Notes under the pieces: model-generated
What the model was told of the DNA's origin: nothing
Databases searched by the model: none
What the model saw: the letters and a program-made list of their open reading frames with translations, nothing else
Origin: VRUE01 sp963703175
GTDB taxonomy: Bacteria; Actinomycetota; Thermoleophilia; Solirubrobacterales; 70-9
Assembly: GCA_963703175.1 (NCBI GenBank)
Contig: OY969794.1
Location: 2,170,001 to 2,234,000, forward strand
Reading direction: 5' to 3'
Length of the DNA: 64,000 nt
Translations under genes and position numbers: made by a program
Shown: positions 1-8,241 of the stretch, piece after piece
Layout of the letters: every line of letters starts with the position of its first letter
Position numbering within the stretch: the first letter of the stretch is position 1

Positions 1-2
1 CG

Positions 3-2186
3 GTGACCCCCTCCCTCGGTTCCTACATCGGTGGCTGCCTGGCGACGATCGGCATCGTCTCGGCGCTCGGCCTCGGCGGCTACTGGCTGCGGCGCTGGAT
101 CGTGCCGGAATTCTCCGGCGCCCTCGCCCGCCTCGGCGATGCGACGCTCGCCGTCGCCCTGCTGCTGGTCTCGCTCGAGCTACTCGGCACGCTCAGCATC
201 CTCCGCCTTGGCTGGGTCGTCGTCGTCTGCATCGGCATCGGGCTCGGCGCCGCCTGGCTCGGCCGGCGGATGGCGCCGCGCGATATCGCCGAAGTCGCCG
301 CGCCTCGGGTGCAGACGATCGCCTTCCTGGCGGCCTTGGCCGTCGCCTCGTTCACCGTCGCCGAGTGGACCTTCCCCTCCCAGCTCAGCCTCGACGCCGG
401 CATGTTCGGCGGCGACACGACCTGGTACCACATGCCCTTGGCGGCGCGGATCGCGCAGGAAGCGTCGACGGTCCACCTGCATTACACCGACCCGCTGCGG
501 CTGGCGGCCTGGTTCTACCCGCAGAGCTCGGAACTGATCCACGCCGCCGGGATCGTCGTCTTCAAGACTGACTGGCTCTCGCCGCTGATCAACCTGGTCT
601 GGCTGGCAATCGCGCTGCTCGCCGCCTGGTGCGTCGGCCGCCCCTACAAGGTCGGGCCGGCGACGCTGGTCGCGGGGGCGATCGTGCTCGACGCCGGGGT
701 GATGATCGAGACCCAGCCCGGCGAGGGGCGCAACGACATCATGGGGCTCGCTTTCCTAATTGCCTTCGCCGCCTTTCTGATCAACGGGCACCAGCGTCGC
801 GCGCCCAAGGAGGGTGCTGTCCAGGACACGCCAGAAAGCGACGCCCCGCTGCTCGACAAGGGCCCACTGGTCCTCGCTGGCATCGCCGCCGGGCTCGCCG
901 CCTCGGTCAAGCTCACCTTCCTCGTCCCGGTTGTGGCGATCTGGCTCGGAGTCGTTGTCTTCAGCGGCAAGGGGAGGCGGTTCACCACCGCCTGGGTGTT
1001 GGGTCTCTCGACCTTTGTCGTCGGTGGTTACTGGTACGTGCGAGCGGCGATCAAGACCGGTGGAAACCCGATCCCTCAAATCGGCTTCGGCCCGCTGAAA
1101 CTGCCGCGGCCTGATCAGATGCCACTCGACCCGCGCCCGCGCTTTGCCGTCTCTCACTACCTGACCGAGCCGACGATCTACCGGCGCTGGTTCTTCCCTC
1201 GGCTCGACGATGCCTTCGGCCCGCTATGGCCGCTGATTCTGATCGTCGCGGTCGCCGCTGCGGTCTTTATCGCGGTGCGCTCGCGCAACCGGATCCTGCA
1301 AGTGATCGCCGCCGCGGCGCTGCTGACCGCGTTCGTCTATGTCTTTACCCCGCTCACCGCGGCCGGTCAGGAGGGTTCGCCGACGGGCTTCTTCACCAAC
1401 ACGCGTTACCTGGTGCCTGGACTGGTGCTGGCGATGGCCCTGCTGCCGATTGCCCGGCCGCTGCGCGCGCCCGACTCGCGCGCTCGACAGACGCTGATCT
1501 TCTTATTAATTGTCTACGCGATAACGGTGTTGACCACGCCGCGCTGGTACCCGCCCTACATCTTTGGCACGATCTTCCTCACCCTGGCGCTGGTTTGGAC
1601 CCCGGCGGCGCTCAGCCTGCTGCGCGGGCGGCGGCTGGTCAGCCGCACCTACGTCGCCATTGGCGCGGCCTGCGTGCTTCTCCTTGCTGTCGTTCTCGGT
1701 CGTGCCCAAGAGGTCCAGTACTACAACCAGCACTACGTGCGCACGTCACCCTTCCTCCAGGACGGCGGCCCGCGCGAGGCCTACACCTTCGCCCGCAACC
1801 AGCACGACAAGCGGATTGGGATAGCCGGCTCGGGTGAGATTTTCTTCGGCCAGTACGGCTTCTACGGCGCCAACCTCGATAACTACGTTCAGTACATCGG
1901 CGAAAGCGGGCCGGACGGGACCTATCGGCTGGCGACCACCTGTCCACAGTTCCGGCGCCTGATCAACGAAGGCGACTACGACTACCTGATCATCAGCAAA
2001 TTCACGCAGGACTCGTCCGAGGCCGAATATTGGTACCCGATCTACGCCTGGTTGAAGAACGCCGAGGCGCTGAAGCTGGTGGTCGAAGAGCCCGACATCA
2101 CCCCCGAGCCCGACTACGTCTTCAAGGTCAACGGCAAGCTCGACACCAGCTGCGCCGACATCGGCGCAGAACCGGAAGAAGGCTAG
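3..2186 (+). CDS. Polytopic membrane protein, glycosyltransferase-39-like (5' end may lie outside window)
   Basis: The product is a long membrane protein (727 aa if it starts at the GTG at base 3). It has many hydrophobic helices spread over residues 10-590 and a soluble C-terminal part of about 130 residues. An early periplasmic-type loop carries the GGDTTWYHMP motif near residue 135, reminiscent of the acidic first loop of GT-C polyprenyl-phosphate sugar transferases (PMT/ArnT-like). That suggests transfer of a lipid-linked sugar at the membrane, which is inference. The reading frame is open at the window edge, so the true start could be further upstream. The stop overlaps the convergent hydrolase stop in a shared CTAG. 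Confidence 0.75.
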   Translation: MTPSLGSYIGGCLATIGIVSALGLGGYWLRRWIVPEFSGALARLGDATLAVALLLVSLELLGTLSILRLGWVVVVCIGIGLGAAWLGRRMAPRDIAEVAAPRVQTIAFLAALAVASFTVAEWTFPSQLSLDAGMFGGDTTWYHMPLAARIAQEASTVHLHYTDPLRLAAWFYPQSSELIHAAGIVVFKTDWLSPLINLVWLAIALLAAWCVGRPYKVGPATLVAGAIVLDAGVMIETQPGEGRNDIMGLAFLIAFAAFLINGHQRRAPKEGAVQDTPESDAPLLDKGPLVLAGIAAGLAASVKLTFLVPVVAIWLGVVVFSGKGRRFTTAWVLGLSTFVVGGYWYVRAAIKTGGNPIPQIGFGPLKLPRPDQMPLDPRPRFAVSHYLTEPTIYRRWFFPRLDDAFGPLWPLILIVAVAAAVFIAVRSRNRILQVIAAAALLTAFVYVFTPLTAAGQEGSPTGFFTNTRYLVPGLVLAMALLPIARPLRAPDSRARQTLIFLLIVYAITVLTTPRWYPPYIFGTIFLTLALVWTPAALSLLRGRRLVSRTYVAIGAACVLLLAVVLGRAQEVQYYNQHYVRTSPFLQDGGPREAYTFARNQHDKRIGIAGSGEIFFGQYGFYGANLDNYVQYIGESGPDGTYRLATTCPQFRRLINEGDYDYLIISKFTQDSSEAEYWYPIYAWLKNAEALKLVVEEPDITPEPDYVFKVNGKLDTSCADIGAEPEEG

Positions 2187-2983
2187 ACCGGAGCCAGAGC
2201 GTGCTCGCGGACGAGCGCGGCGGAGCGCTCGGGCTGCTCCCACCAGAACATGTGGCCGATGCCCTCGAGTAGCTGCGGCTCGACCGAGAGCAGAGAGGCG
2301 ATCTGAATTCCATTGTTGACTCCCAGCAGCCGGTCGGCGGTGCCGTGGATAACCTGGGTCGGGACCGTGACTGCGCTGAGCCGGGTGCTGGTGTCGTGGC
2401 TGGCGCAGGCCTGCATCTGTTGGAGGATCACGTCTTTGGGCGCTTTCAGCGCGACCGCCATCTCGTGGAACGTCGTGTAGTTGCTCTCGTTCGCGCGGAA
2501 GTCCGGCGAGAGGTTGATCACCCACATCGCCCGCAGCACTTGCTCGCGATCGCCGGAGGCCATCGCCACGCCGAGCATCTGCAAGTCCTCATCCGACATC
2601 AGAGTGCCCTCCGGCCCGCCGCAGTAGGTCGCGCCGATGGTCAGGCTGCGGATGCGCTTGGGGTGGGCGAGCGCAAGCTCCTGGGCGATCATCCCGCCCA
2701 TCGAGATGCCGACGATGTGGGCGCGCTCGATCTCCAGCGCGTCGAGCAGGGCGACGACGTCACCGGCCATGTCGGCGGTCGTGAACGGCATCTGCGCTGG
2801 CCCCGACATCCCCATGCCTCGGTTGTCGAAAACGACGCAGTCGAAGCTCTGCTCCAGCGGGGTTAGGAAGGGCCGTCCCCAGGCCATGTGAGTAGCGCTC
2901 ATCCCCTGGATCAGCAGCATTGGCTCGCCGCTCCCAGCGCGCACGTAGTGAAGCTGGGTACCTCCCGCATCGACCGTTGGCAT
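2183..2983 (-). CDS. Alpha/beta hydrolase
   Basis: A 266-aa soluble alpha/beta-hydrolase. The nucleophile elbow is GISMG with Ser94. The likely acid is Asp217 in HGTAD and the catalytic His is His244 in GIGHMF. The oxyanion region is LIQGMS near residue 25. I start it at the ATG at 2983 (MPTVDAGG), because the family normally begins just before the first beta strand and the longer upstream reading frame shows no conserved sequence. The length suits esterase, lactonase or haloperoxidase-like members; the substrate cannot be told. It converges on the membrane protein gene with a 4-base overlap of the two stops. Confidence 0.85.
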   Translation of the reverse strand: MPTVDAGGTQLHYVRAGSGEPMLLIQGMSATHMAWGRPFLTPLEQSFDCVVFDNRGMGMSGPAQMPFTTADMAGDVVALLDALEIERAHIVGISMGGMIAQELALAHPKRIRSLTIGATYCGGPEGTLMSDEDLQMLGVAMASGDREQVLRAMWVINLSPDFRANESNYTTFHEMAVALKAPKDVILQQMQACASHDTSTRLSAVTVPTQVIHGTADRLLGVNNGIQIASLLSVEPQLLEGIGHMFWWEQPERSAALVREHALAPV

Positions 2984-3010
2984 CGACGATGATCCTAGGG
3001 GAGGTGTCAG

Positions 3011-3246
3011 GATGACCTCGACTCCGGCGTCGGCATCGATCGCGCCGATGCCCACCGTCTGTACCTGAACGCGGGCCTGGTCATCGCTGCGCATCACTTC
3101 GCGCGCTACGCCAAGTAGGGCGCTGCGCACCGTCACCCTCGCCGGCGAGCGGTTGAGAGTGCCGATGTGCTCACCTACAACGCCGACGGCCGGCTGATTG
3201 CGTTCGACACGCTTGCCGGTGCGACCAACGCAAACAGGGTGTCCCG
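3011..3246 (+). pseudogene. Remnants resembling a GNAT acetyltransferase C-terminus and a SnoaL-like C-terminus
   Basis: Reading forward, 3011-3118 encodes a short tail with the core RADAHRLYLNAGLVIAAHHF and a stop. This is close to the usual end of GNAT acetyltransferases, where an Arg-x-Asp-Ala-His segment precedes the last strands. After that stop, in the same frame, 3161-3246 reads DVLTYNADGRLIAFDTL, which looks like the last strand of a SnoaL/NTF2-like domain. Neither piece has a start or the rest of its domain. They look like two decayed genes between the hydrolase and tRNA-Arg. The assignment rests on short motifs only. Confidence 0.4.
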
Positions 3247-3253
3247 AAGTAGA

Positions 3254-3327
3254 CGCCCCGGGCAGGATTCGAACCTGCGACATCTGACTTAGAAGGTCAG
3301 CGCTCTATCCAGCTGAGCTACCGGGGC
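3254..3327 (-). tRNA. tRNA-Arg (anticodon UCU)
   Basis: The minus strand folds as a complete cloverleaf. The acceptor is GCCCCGG paired with CCGGGGC, the D arm GCTC/GAGC, the anticodon stem CTGAC/GTCAG around the loop CTTCTAA (anticodon TCT), and the T arm GCAGG-TTCGAAT-CCTGC. The discriminator is G and CCA is not encoded. It reads the rare AGA codon. Confidence 0.97.
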
Positions 3328-3553
3328 AGGATCAATCGAGGTTATCCCGCAACCGAGGTTCTTGCCAGACGAGTCGGATGCCTGACATCTCGACTGAGCC
3401 CGCCGTCAGAACCGCCGGCCTCGCAGTGCCGCTGGCGAGGCGCCGTTATGGCGTGCTGCGGGCGGTCGTGATGCGGATTGCCGGCTTCGTATTGAGCCGC
3501 TTGATCACCTTCGGCGACCGCATCCGGCAGCCGTCTTGTTGGGTAGAACGAAC

Positions 3554-4480
3554 ATGCGGTGCCGGGTAGCCTGGTCTATCGGCTCAAGGGTCCTAATAGC
3601 CGGAGCGACGGGTTTCGTCGGCGTTCGGTTGGCTGCCTCGATGCGCGACTCGGGGACACAGGTTCGGTGCTTGGTCCGGGATCGCACCAGAGCCGTGCGG
3701 CTCGAGACCGAAGGTTTTGAAGCCCATCACGGTGACGTGGCCGAGGCGAAAAGCCTGGCCGGTGCCGGGCTGGGGGTTACGACCGCCTACTACCTGGTCC
3801 ACGCAATGGCCGGCGGCGGCGACTTCGCTACGCGCGAGCATCTGGGGGCGTCGAACTTCGCCCGCATGGCGGCGCGCGAGGGCGTCGAGCGGGTTGTCTA
3901 CTTGGGCGGGCTCGGCGACGAGAGCGTCTCCGAGCATCTGCGCAGCCGCCACGAGACGGCCCGTGTGCTGACCGCCGAGGGGCCGTCGCTCACCTACTTC
4001 CGGGCGGCGATGGTGGTCGGCGCCGGTAGCGAGTCCTACAAGACCCTGCGCTACCTGGTCGGGCGTTTGCCGGTGATGATCGCGCCGTCCTGGCTGCAGA
4101 CCGACACGCAGCCGATCGGGATTGACGCGGCGGTTGAGTACCTGCGGCGCGCCCCCGAGGTGTCCGAGTCCGAGGGCCGGGAGGTCCAGATCGGCGGCCC
4201 CGATGTCCTCACCTACGCGGCGATGCTCGACCGGATGGCGGTGGCGATGGGCAAGCGGCACCGGCCGAAGATCCCGGTCCCGTTCGTCACCCCGTGGCTC
4301 TCGGCACTCTGGCTCGGCTTGGTCACGCCGGTCGACACGAGGGTGGCGCGGCCGCTGGTCGAGGGACTGACCACGGCGACCGTGGTCACCGACCCATCCG
4401 GCGCGGCGCCGTTCGGAATCTCACCGGAGTCCTTTGACCAGACGCTGCGGCAGGCACTCGAGGACGAGTCCCGAGCGTGA
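3554..4480 (+). CDS. NAD(P)-binding SDR-type epimerase/dehydratase family protein
   Basis: A 308-aa atypical/extended short-chain dehydrogenase. The glycine-rich nucleotide motif GATGFVG lies at residues 17-23, followed by an Asp/Arg-rich second strand (RCLVRDRTRA), HGDVAEA after strand 3, and YYLVHAM near residue 78. The C-terminal half keeps the VGAGSESYKTLRYLV segment seen in NmrA-like/DUF2867-associated SDRs. The ATG at 3554 is chosen because it sits 16 residues before the Rossmann motif; its ribosome binding site is weak. The gene stops directly before a decayed photolyase gene. Substrate unknown. Confidence 0.8.
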   Translation: MRCRVAWSIGSRVLIAGATGFVGVRLAASMRDSGTQVRCLVRDRTRAVRLETEGFEAHHGDVAEAKSLAGAGLGVTTAYYLVHAMAGGGDFATREHLGASNFARMAAREGVERVVYLGGLGDESVSEHLRSRHETARVLTAEGPSLTYFRAAMVVGAGSESYKTLRYLVGRLPVMIAPSWLQTDTQPIGIDAAVEYLRRAPEVSESEGREVQIGGPDVLTYAAMLDRMAVAMGKRHRPKIPVPFVTPWLSALWLGLVTPVDTRVARPLVEGLTTATVVTDPSGAAPFGISPESFDQTLRQALEDESRA

Positions 4481-4808
4481 GCCCGACCGGTGGGGATCAC
4501 TACCGCGTCTTCACCCCCTGCTGGCGTGCCTGGTCTGAGCAGCCCCCGTGCGCTGCGCACCCGGCGCCGCAGAAGCTGATGCTGCCACCGCGGATTCGGG
4601 ACGGCCGGATCCCTGGCCGCCCGCCCCGAATGGCGAGTACGTGCGCCGCTACGTGCCTGAGCTGGCTGCAGTGCCTGGGCGGGCGGTGCACGAACCGTGG
4701 CTACTCGATGGCGCCCAGCGGCGCGCCCTCGACTATCCGGCGCCAGTCGTCGACCACGAGGAAGCCGCTGTCCAATTCAGGCGTTTCCGGGAATCGGGGG
4801 CTGGGTAA
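4481..4808 (+). pseudogene. Decayed DNA photolyase/cryptochrome gene (internal deletion)
   Basis: Two conserved photolyase blocks lie 100 bases apart in different frames. From about 4492 the frame of the preceding stop codon reads DHYRVFTPCWRAW, matching the end of the antenna-domain region (family form YRVFTPFWRAW). From about 4620 a second frame reads NGEYVRRYVPELA, HEPW and YPAPVVDHEEA, which are the last conserved blocks of the FAD-binding domain, ending in a stop at 4808. In an intact class I photolyase these blocks are about 250 residues apart, so most of the catalytic domain is gone. No start codon serves the whole. The family identity is fairly secure because five separate motifs appear in the right order. 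Confidence 0.75.
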
Positions 4809-4817
4809 CTAGGCGCC

Positions 4818-4961
4818 ATGACTCCAAGCTCAATAGTTGTAATCCTCGTTGGGATCGTGCTCGCGCTGCTCGTCAGCTACATCCTCGGGATCATCGTGAT
4901 CCTGATCGGACTGGCGATGCTGCTACTACCGATGTTCGGTGGCACCAGGCGTCGCGTTTAG
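4818..4961 (+). CDS. Small hydrophobic membrane protein (47 aa)
   Basis: A short gene from ATG 4818 to TAG 4961. Almost the entire product is hydrophobic: residues 6-43 are rich in Ile, Leu and Val, forming one long or two short membrane helices, and the tail GTRRRV would sit inside under the positive-inside rule. It lies between the photolyase remnant and the two-helix protein at 4986, same strand, with a 24-base gap, so the two may be co-transcribed. Function unknown. It resembles the many 40-60 aa actinobacterial membrane peptides. Confidence 0.6.
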   Translation: MTPSSIVVILVGIVLALLVSYILGIIVILIGLAMLLLPMFGGTRRRV

Positions 4962-4985
4962 ACCGCCTTAGCCACAATCGGGGCA

Positions 4986-5588
4986 ATGGCCCCTTGGAAG
5001 CTGCCCTTGATCGCGGCCGCGATCGTGGTCCCGATAGTTGTCGGGTTCGCGATCGCGGGCCCCGGTCTTGGGGTCGCAGTCGCGTCGTTGGTTGCATTCG
5101 CGATCGTCTGGATTGCAGCGCGGCAGCGTCCACTTGGCCCGATCGGCTCGGCGCCGGAAGCCGACGGTCAGCGCCGGGTCCTACTCGTCATCACCTGCGC
5201 AGTGGAGGAGCCGGCTGCCGTGCAGCAGATTGCCGTGGCCGCGGGACTGGATGGAGGCGGAGAGGACGCCTCGGTCCTGGTTCTCTCGCCTGCCCGTATC
5301 GGCTTTCTCGACCGCTGGACCTCTGACGTCGAGTCGGCCCGGCAAAACGCGCAGAAGAACCTGGTGGCGACGGTTGCGGCACTCGCCAAGGCCGATATTG
5401 CGGCCGAGGCCCGGGTTGGCGACGAGGACGTGGTGCAGGCGGTCGAGGACCAGTTGCAGAGCTTTCCGGCGAGCGAGGTGGTGCTGGTCGGCAGCGGCGA
5501 GCCGAGCGATGCCGACCGAGCAGCCGCCTCCGAACTTGACTCTCGCCTTCAGGCCAAGTTCCGGCGCGTCTCGCTCGTCGGCGGTTAG
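4986..5588 (+). CDS. Membrane-anchored protein with universal-stress-like cytoplasmic domain
   Basis: A 200-aa protein with two N-terminal membrane helices (about residues 5-25 and 28-46). A soluble alpha/beta domain starts at the strand RVLLVITCAV and ends with the strand RVSLVGG. The alternating strands (ASVLVLSP, EVVLVGSGEP) and length suggest a universal stress protein-like or other Rossmann-type fold, but I see no clear ATP-binding GxxGxxxxGS motif. It ends four bases before the convergent secreted-protein gene. Function unknown. Confidence 0.65.
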   Translation: MAPWKLPLIAAAIVVPIVVGFAIAGPGLGVAVASLVAFAIVWIAARQRPLGPIGSAPEADGQRRVLLVITCAVEEPAAVQQIAVAAGLDGGGEDASVLVLSPARIGFLDRWTSDVESARQNAQKNLVATVAALAKADIAAEARVGDEDVVQAVEDQLQSFPASEVVLVGSGEPSDADRAAASELDSRLQAKFRRVSLVGG

Positions 5589-5592
5589 ATGC

Positions 5593-6627
5593 TCAGCAGC
5601 TGTGGGCGTGGGCGGCACTGCGCACGATCTGGAAGGCGCTGCCGGGGATCCGCTTCAGCTGGTTCAGGTTCTCGTCGTCCCAGCGCCGGTCGCTGCTGCC
5701 ACTGAAGTACCAGTTGGAGCCGTTGTCGGCGACGATCATCCCGTAGTGCTTGAAGGCTTCGGCGATCGTCTTGGCAGCGCCGCTGAAGGGCCCGAGGCCG
5801 TAGCCCGCCTTCAGTCGCAGCCGCGTTCCCATCGACGGTGCGTTCGGGTTGTCGGTGTCGCCGGCGCAGTGCGAGGCTGGGTGGACCCAGGCGTCGCGGG
5901 TGCTGTCGAAAGTGACCCGAATCGCGTGGTCAATGTGGCCGGATACCGCCTCGTCGTAGCGGACGAGGCCGGGGAAGATCGGCAGGCCAGCGGCGTCGGC
6001 CGAGGTCCACGAGTCGGGACGGAGCGCGGTTGAGCGCAGGTCCCACTTGGTCCCAGAGTCGGCGTTCCAGCGATGCCCGCCGCCCTGGTAGAAGGCGCGA
6101 TACAGCTCGAAGAGGGTGCAGCTGGAGCGGTCGACGACGAGTACATGGCGATCGCCGTCGCTGTTGCGGCCGCCCTCGACCGGAGCACCGCTCGGGATCG
6201 GGAACGGTCCCCGGTCGCTCTCGTCGCCGTAGGCGGTGTAGTGGATCGGCAGCTCGCGCTGGCCCGTGCCGACGACCGTATAGGGGAAGCCGTAGGCGCG
6301 GGGCGAGCCGAAGTCGGGATGGAGGAGGTTGCCGCCATGGGAGTTGATGTAGGCGATGGTCGCGGCGGAGTTGGGAGCTACGGGCGCCTTGGAGATGTCC
6401 TGGTTCCAGGCGGCCTCGTTTGGCAGCGAGGGGGCGCTGGGGGAGAGAGAGGCCGGCGTATCGGGGAAGACCGAGCAACCGCCGAGGTCTGGGTAGGGGC
6501 CGACGGCCTGTGCCTGCGCCGGGGCAAGAGTTATGCCCAGAGCGAGGAGCCCGGCCGCAGCCGCCAGACGTGCCGGTGCTGGGGTGCCCATATGGGCCGT
6601 TATCCACCGGCACGTCCTTCGCATCAC
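5593..6627 (-). CDS. Secreted protein of unknown function
   Basis: A 344-aa protein with an N-terminal Sec-type signal peptide: Arg-rich start, hydrophobic LAAAAGLLALGITLA, and likely cleavage after AQAQA near residue 41. The mature part is rich in Gly, Asp, Trp and Tyr (HGGNLLHPDFGSP, WNADSGTKWDL, GSNWYFSG). It has few cysteines (Cys in GGCSVFP, SSCTLF, SHCAG and the C-terminal HSC) that could form disulfides outside the cell. ATG 6627 overlaps the stop of the upstream repeat-protein gene in an ATGA, so the two are probably translationally coupled. An internal Met 12 codons in is an alternative start. I do not recognise an enzyme family. Confidence 0.75.
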   Translation of the reverse strand: MMRRTCRWITAHMGTPAPARLAAAAGLLALGITLAPAQAQAVGPYPDLGGCSVFPDTPASLSPSAPSLPNEAAWNQDISKAPVAPNSAATIAYINSHGGNLLHPDFGSPRAYGFPYTVVGTGQRELPIHYTAYGDESDRGPFPIPSGAPVEGGRNSDGDRHVLVVDRSSCTLFELYRAFYQGGGHRWNADSGTKWDLRSTALRPDSWTSADAAGLPIFPGLVRYDEAVSGHIDHAIRVTFDSTRDAWVHPASHCAGDTDNPNAPSMGTRLRLKAGYGLGPFSGAAKTIAEAFKHYGMIVADNGSNWYFSGSSDRRWDDENLNQLKRIPGSAFQIVRSAAHAHSC

Positions 6628-6866
6628 GGGGAGCTGTCGGGCACGTTGAGCCGCTCGACCTCAAGCTCGCCGATCTTCAGCTTGCCGATCGCCGCGCGAC
6701 CGATCGAGAGACGGCCGACGCTCAGCCGCCCGATCGCGAAGCCTCCGATCGCCGCCGCGCCGACTGCCAGGGCGCCAATGGCGGCCGCGCCACGCATCTG
6801 AGTTCCGGTAGCAGTCGCCGGCCGAACCTCCGGTCGGAAGAATGCGATCCCGCGTCGTTGAGCCAC
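6624..6866 (-). CDS. Small xxxIG-repeat (pentapeptide-like) protein
   Basis: GTG 6866 gives an 80-aa product. Its second half is a run of about nine five-residue units ending in Ile-Gly or Val-Gly (AAAIG ALAVG AAAIG, GFAIG RLSVG RLSIG, RAAIG KLKIG), then ELEVERLNV. Such strict five-residue periodicity suggests a narrow beta-helix like pentapeptide-repeat proteins, although the first repeats are hydrophobic enough to lie in the membrane. The stop overlaps the start of the secreted-protein gene (ATGA), so it is the first gene of a two-gene unit. The start codon is uncertain, since the frame is open for another 25 codons upstream. Confidence 0.55.
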   Translation of the reverse strand: MAQRRGIAFFRPEVRPATATGTQMRGAAAIGALAVGAAAIGGFAIGRLSVGRLSIGRAAIGKLKIGELEVERLNVPDSSP

Positions 6867-7058
6867 CGGGCAACGGTAGCGTGCGCGGATGAGCCCTGAG
6901 CGCCACCGGAAGGCACGGTGGCCTTGGCCTCCTCCGCGCAAACGGAGCTACAGGCGTTTCGCTAGGCCTTTCAAGCATTCGCCGACATGGTTGCGGACAA
7001 CCATTTCCCCTGACCGACCCCCCAATGGCGGGCGGCTGCAATGGCTTTGACGCTAAAA

Positions 7059-7130
7059 GGCGACCAGAGGGAATCGAACCCTCATTGTCGCGACCACAAC
7101 GCGAAGTTCTACCGTTGAACTATGGCCGCC
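7059..7130 (-). tRNA. tRNA-His (anticodon GUG)
   Basis: The minus strand gives a 72-base cloverleaf. The 8-bp acceptor stem (GGCGGCCA with TGGTCGCC) encodes the extra G-1:C73 pair typical of tRNA-His. The D arm is GTTC/GAAC, the anticodon stem TCGCG/CGCGA around TTGTGGT (anticodon GTG), and the T arm GAGGG-TTCGATT-CCCTC. CCA is not encoded. Confidence 0.97.
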
Positions 7131-7197
7131 ATGTGCGCGCCGCAGCATAGCGGTGACCCAGCCGCGGGCAGCTCGACCCGCGCGCGGTTCGTCGCGG

Positions 7198-8241
7198 TCA
7201 ATCGTTCATCTCAGTAGTCGCGCCGTCGAAGTCGCCGGCGTCGTAGGCGCCTTTCTTCTTGCGTACCGCGCACCCGGCGTCCTCAAGCCGTTGGACAAGC
7301 TCATCGCGCTTGTCCTCGCTGTTGTCGAGCCTGACGGCCGCACGGGCCTCGATGTCGGAAGGAACCCTCACCTTGCCGACCTCGACCAGGATCGTCCGCT
7401 CGGGCTTGAGTGCCAGCGCCATGCCCATCTCGACATAGACGTTCGGGCGCGGTTGGCGTCCACTGTCAGGTTGGGTCCGTAGCTCCGCCAGACTTGGATG
7501 CAGCGCGACATCCTCGTCGGGGGTCAGCAGGACGACGATCGCCTGGGGCACTTGAATCAGCTGCAAAAGCGTGCTGGCGTTTGGCGGCGAGCCTTCTCCG
7601 GTCCAGGAGATCGCCTGTCGGAAGTCGATCGGGATCAGGTCCAGGGCGTCCAGGAAGCTGAACATCGCTTCGCGGGCGGCATCGTTTGCTCCGTGGATGA
7701 CGGCAACCTGGCGACGATTGCCATCCTCTCCCTCTCGCGGCGGGTCGATCCGGCTGTCCGGGCTGGTCTTGGGCTCCTCTCCCCTGAGCAGCGAGGCGAT
7801 TTCGGGGACCGCGGAGCTGGACATCGTGGTGGTGAAATCGTTGCGACCGACGAATAGATCGGCGCCGAGATCGCGAGCCGCTTTCTTCAGCTCCTGCATC
7901 CTCGCCGTCTGCATCTGGGTAAAGCCGACGATCACCCGCGCGCCGGCCTTGCTTGCCGCCTCGATCACGTCGTGACCGAGGGGATTCTGGTCCTCCAATC
8001 CGGCGTCGGGACGATCGGGCGAGGGGAAGAGGATGTCGGTAAGCACCAGCTCGAAGGTCCCGGGCGGTTCGTCCTCCAGCAGGCGGATCGCCTCTGCGGC
8101 CTCTGTGCGGGTATCGAACCTGAAGCGGCAGTCGAGCTTGGCCAGGCGTTCCGTCATCAGCTCCTCGACTATTTCGGCGAATGCGGCCTGATCGTCGACG
8201 ATCAGGCCTCGCTTCACCGCCTCTTCGGGCCGTTCGCTCAC
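7198..8241 (-). CDS. Receiver domain fused to TIR-like nucleotide-binding domain
   Basis: A 347-aa two-domain protein. Residues 10-155 form a response-regulator receiver: acidic pair Asp16-Asp17 (IVDDQ), phospho-acceptor Asp69 (VLTDIL), and strand VIVGFTQM. Residues 177-330 form a TIR-like domain of the predicted nucleotide-binding class: VAVIHGANDAAREA, AIVVLLTPDED, and NVYVEMGMALAL, whose Glu271 is at the position of the catalytic Glu in NADase-type TIR folds. GTG 8241 is chosen because it overlaps the stop of the giant upstream gene as GTGA; an ATG at 8262 is the alternative. The arrangement suggests an output enzyme whose activity is set by phosphorylation (inference). It is the last gene of a five-gene operon. 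Confidence 0.8.
   Translation of the reverse strand: MSERPEEAVKRGLIVDDQAAFAEIVEELMTERLAKLDCRFRFDTRTEAAEAIRLLEDEPPGTFELVLTDILFPSPDRPDAGLEDQNPLGHDVIEAASKAGARVIVGFTQMQTARMQELKKAARDLGADLFVGRNDFTTTMSSSAVPEIASLLRGEEPKTSPDSRIDPPREGEDGNRRQVAVIHGANDAAREAMFSFLDALDLIPIDFRQAISWTGEGSPPNASTLLQLIQVPQAIVVLLTPDEDVALHPSLAELRTQPDSGRQPRPNVYVEMGMALALKPERTILVEVGKVRVPSDIEARAAVRLDNSEDKRDELVQRLEDAGCAVRKKKGAYDAGDFDGATTEMND

Noticed and set aside
3378..3569. 63-codon frame before the SDR gene
   Set aside because: It overlaps the SDR start in another frame and shows no motif or ribosome site.
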